Positions 5,432 through 6,237 of a stretch of DNA of 6,237 bases are shown in pieces. The stretch is taken from contig CAKVMF010000056.1 in assembly GCA_934771675.1 (NCBI GenBank), positions 1-6,237 of the forward strand, read 5' to 3'. The notes beneath the pieces were generated by a model that worked only from the letters and a program-made list of their open reading frames with translations, was not told where the DNA came from and did no database searches. This DNA comes from an uncultured Clostridia bacterium (lineage in GTDB: Bacteria > Bacillota > Clostridia > Christensenellales > UBA1242). A program made the translations under genes and the position numbers. Every line of letters starts with the position of its first letter. The first letter of the stretch is position 1.

Positions 5432-5453
5432 ATTAATTACAAATAACTATAAT
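5425..5453 (+). promoter_or_regulatory. Perfect-consensus sigma-A promoter of the transporter gene
   Basis: TTGACA (5425-5430), a 17-bp spacer and TATAAT (5448-5453) match consensus fully. The predicted start is near 5460. A Shine-Dalgarno GGAG (5472-5475) precedes the ATG at 5484 by 8 bases. The leader of about 24 bases is too short for a metal riboswitch such as yybP-ykoY, so any control is probably at the DNA level. Confidence 0.88.
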
Positions 5454-5483
5454 CATTTAGTATTATTTAATGGAGTAGACAAA

Positions 5484-6237
5484 ATGGATTTTCTTGAAGT
5501 CTTGAAAGATTCAACCATAGATACACTCAAACTTATTCCACTTTTGCTTGTGGTTTATTTTTTGATTGAGTTTTTGGAATATAAAAACGTTTTCAAGTTT
5601 GAAAAATCAAAACTTTTAACCGGAAAAGCAAGTCCTGTTATTGGCGCACTTTTTGGCGCAGTCCCACAATGCGGTTTTTCAGTTGTTTCAAGTGAACTTT
5701 ATTCAAAAAAGAAAATTTCAGCAGCTGCTCTTATTTCAGTTTTCATTGCCACCAGCGATGAAGCTATACCTATTTTGTTTTCACACATCTCAAACAAAAA
5801 TTGTTTAATTTCACTCGTTATGCTTATTGTGACAAAAATCATAATGGCGATTTTGATAGGTTACTTTGCAATGTTTTTGCAAAAGCTTATTTTCAAAAAC
5901 AACAAAGAAGTAATTGCTCAAAACGCTCTTGTAACTAAACAATCAAAAAACACAAGAACAAACAAGCAGAATGCTCCACCAGAAAGCGAAACCGATGACC
6001 ACATTCACGCATGCTGTCACCATGATCTTGAAGACCAAAAATTTGACTGGATTCATCCACTCGTTCACAGCGCAAAAATTATCGCTTACATTTTTGTTAT
6101 CAATCTTTTGATGGGCACTATTGTTGGACTTGTAACTGAAGAAAAAATCACTGCATTTTTGCAGACAAGTTATGCTTTTCAACCACTTGTTGCACTGTTG
6201 GTTGGGCTTATTCCAAACTGTGTTTCATCAGTTGTTT
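5484..6237 (+). CDS. ArsP_2-type putative manganese/heavy-metal exporter, N-terminal part (3' end outside window)
   Basis: 251 codons are open from the ATG at 5484 to the window end. The product is a polytopic inner-membrane protein, with hydrophobic segments near residues 15-32, 51-69, 79-99, 107-132, 194-217 and 233-251. A PQC motif sits in GAVPQCGFSVV (58-68), and a matching IPNC (243-246) starts the second half, which suggests two related halves with these motifs inside the membrane. A hydrophilic loop (about 138-188) contains HIHACCHHD (173-181), a likely metal-binding cluster. These features fit the ArsP_2 family (putative 10-TM heavy-metal exporter), variously annotated as arsenic efflux or putative manganese transporter; substrate and direction are not fixed by the sequence. 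DEA (92-94) after helix 3 is also notable. The gene begins its own transcription unit under a consensus promoter. Confidence 0.82.
   Translation, partial: MDFLEVLKDSTIDTLKLIPLLLVVYFLIEFLEYKNVFKFEKSKLLTGKASPVIGALFGAVPQCGFSVVSSELYSKKKISAAALISVFIATSDEAIPILFSHISNKNCLISLVMLIVTKIIMAILIGYFAMFLQKLIFKNNKEVIAQNALVTKQSKNTRTNKQNAPPESETDDHIHACCHHDLEDQKFDWIHPLVHSAKIIAYIFVINLLMGTIVGLVTEEKITAFLQTSYAFQPLVALLVGLIPNCVSSVV

Noticed and set aside
5470..5478. Two-codon upstream ORF (ATG GAG TAG) overlapping the transporter ribosome site
   Set aside because: It is formed by the Shine-Dalgarno itself and has no ribosome site of its own, so it is most likely chance.
5460..5483. Metal riboswitch (yybP-ykoY type) before the transporter gene
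   Set aside because: The predicted leader is only about 24 bases, far too short for the aptamer.
5943..6182. Minus-strand 79-codon frame opposite the transporter gene
   Set aside because: The plus-strand frame has recognisable family motifs, and the antisense frame has none.

Overview
The window is strongly A+T-rich and uses a bacterial code with TAA stops; every complete gene ends in TAA and no in-frame TGA is read as Trp. Five genes all lie on the + strand. Near-consensus sigma-A type promoters, strong A-tract/hairpin/T-tract terminators, a CIRCE operator for HrcA, and a surface protein with InlB-type (Listeria-Bacteroides) repeats together suggest a low-GC Bacillota bacterium. An uncultured gut Clostridia lineage seems most likely, but no marker fixes the taxon.

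Layout. Positions 2-223 hold the last 73 codons of a transketolase, closed by a terminator. Positions 369-2639 encode a large exported, membrane-anchored protein: signal peptide, Ser/Thr/Asn-rich region, three InlB-type repeats, an Ig/MBG-like module, two or three membrane segments and a charged cytoplasmic tail. Positions 2773-3633 encode a divergent PlsC-like acyltransferase with altered motif I and motif III. Positions 3799-4284 encode an Hsp20 small heat-shock protein. Its control region is dense: phased A-tracts, a CIRCE overlapping the -35 box of a perfect promoter, and a second 9-N9-9 inverted repeat in the leader. Positions 4419-5330 encode a classical short-chain dehydrogenase/reductase with an extended -10 promoter and a very short leader. 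Positions 5484-6237 hold the first 251 codons of a polytopic transporter of the ArsP_2 / putative manganese (heavy-metal) exporter type, which runs off the window.

Each complete gene appears to be its own transcription unit: every intergenic gap of about 130-170 bp holds a rho-independent terminator followed by a candidate promoter. The genes therefore look like independent housekeeping, surface and stress genes rather than a single pathway. I see no mobile element, CRISPR array, RNA gene or multi-gene novel system, and no gene-free stretch longer than 300 bases. The most informative parts are the hsp20 control region, the substituted catalytic motifs of the PlsC-like protein and the SDR, and the architecture of the surface protein.
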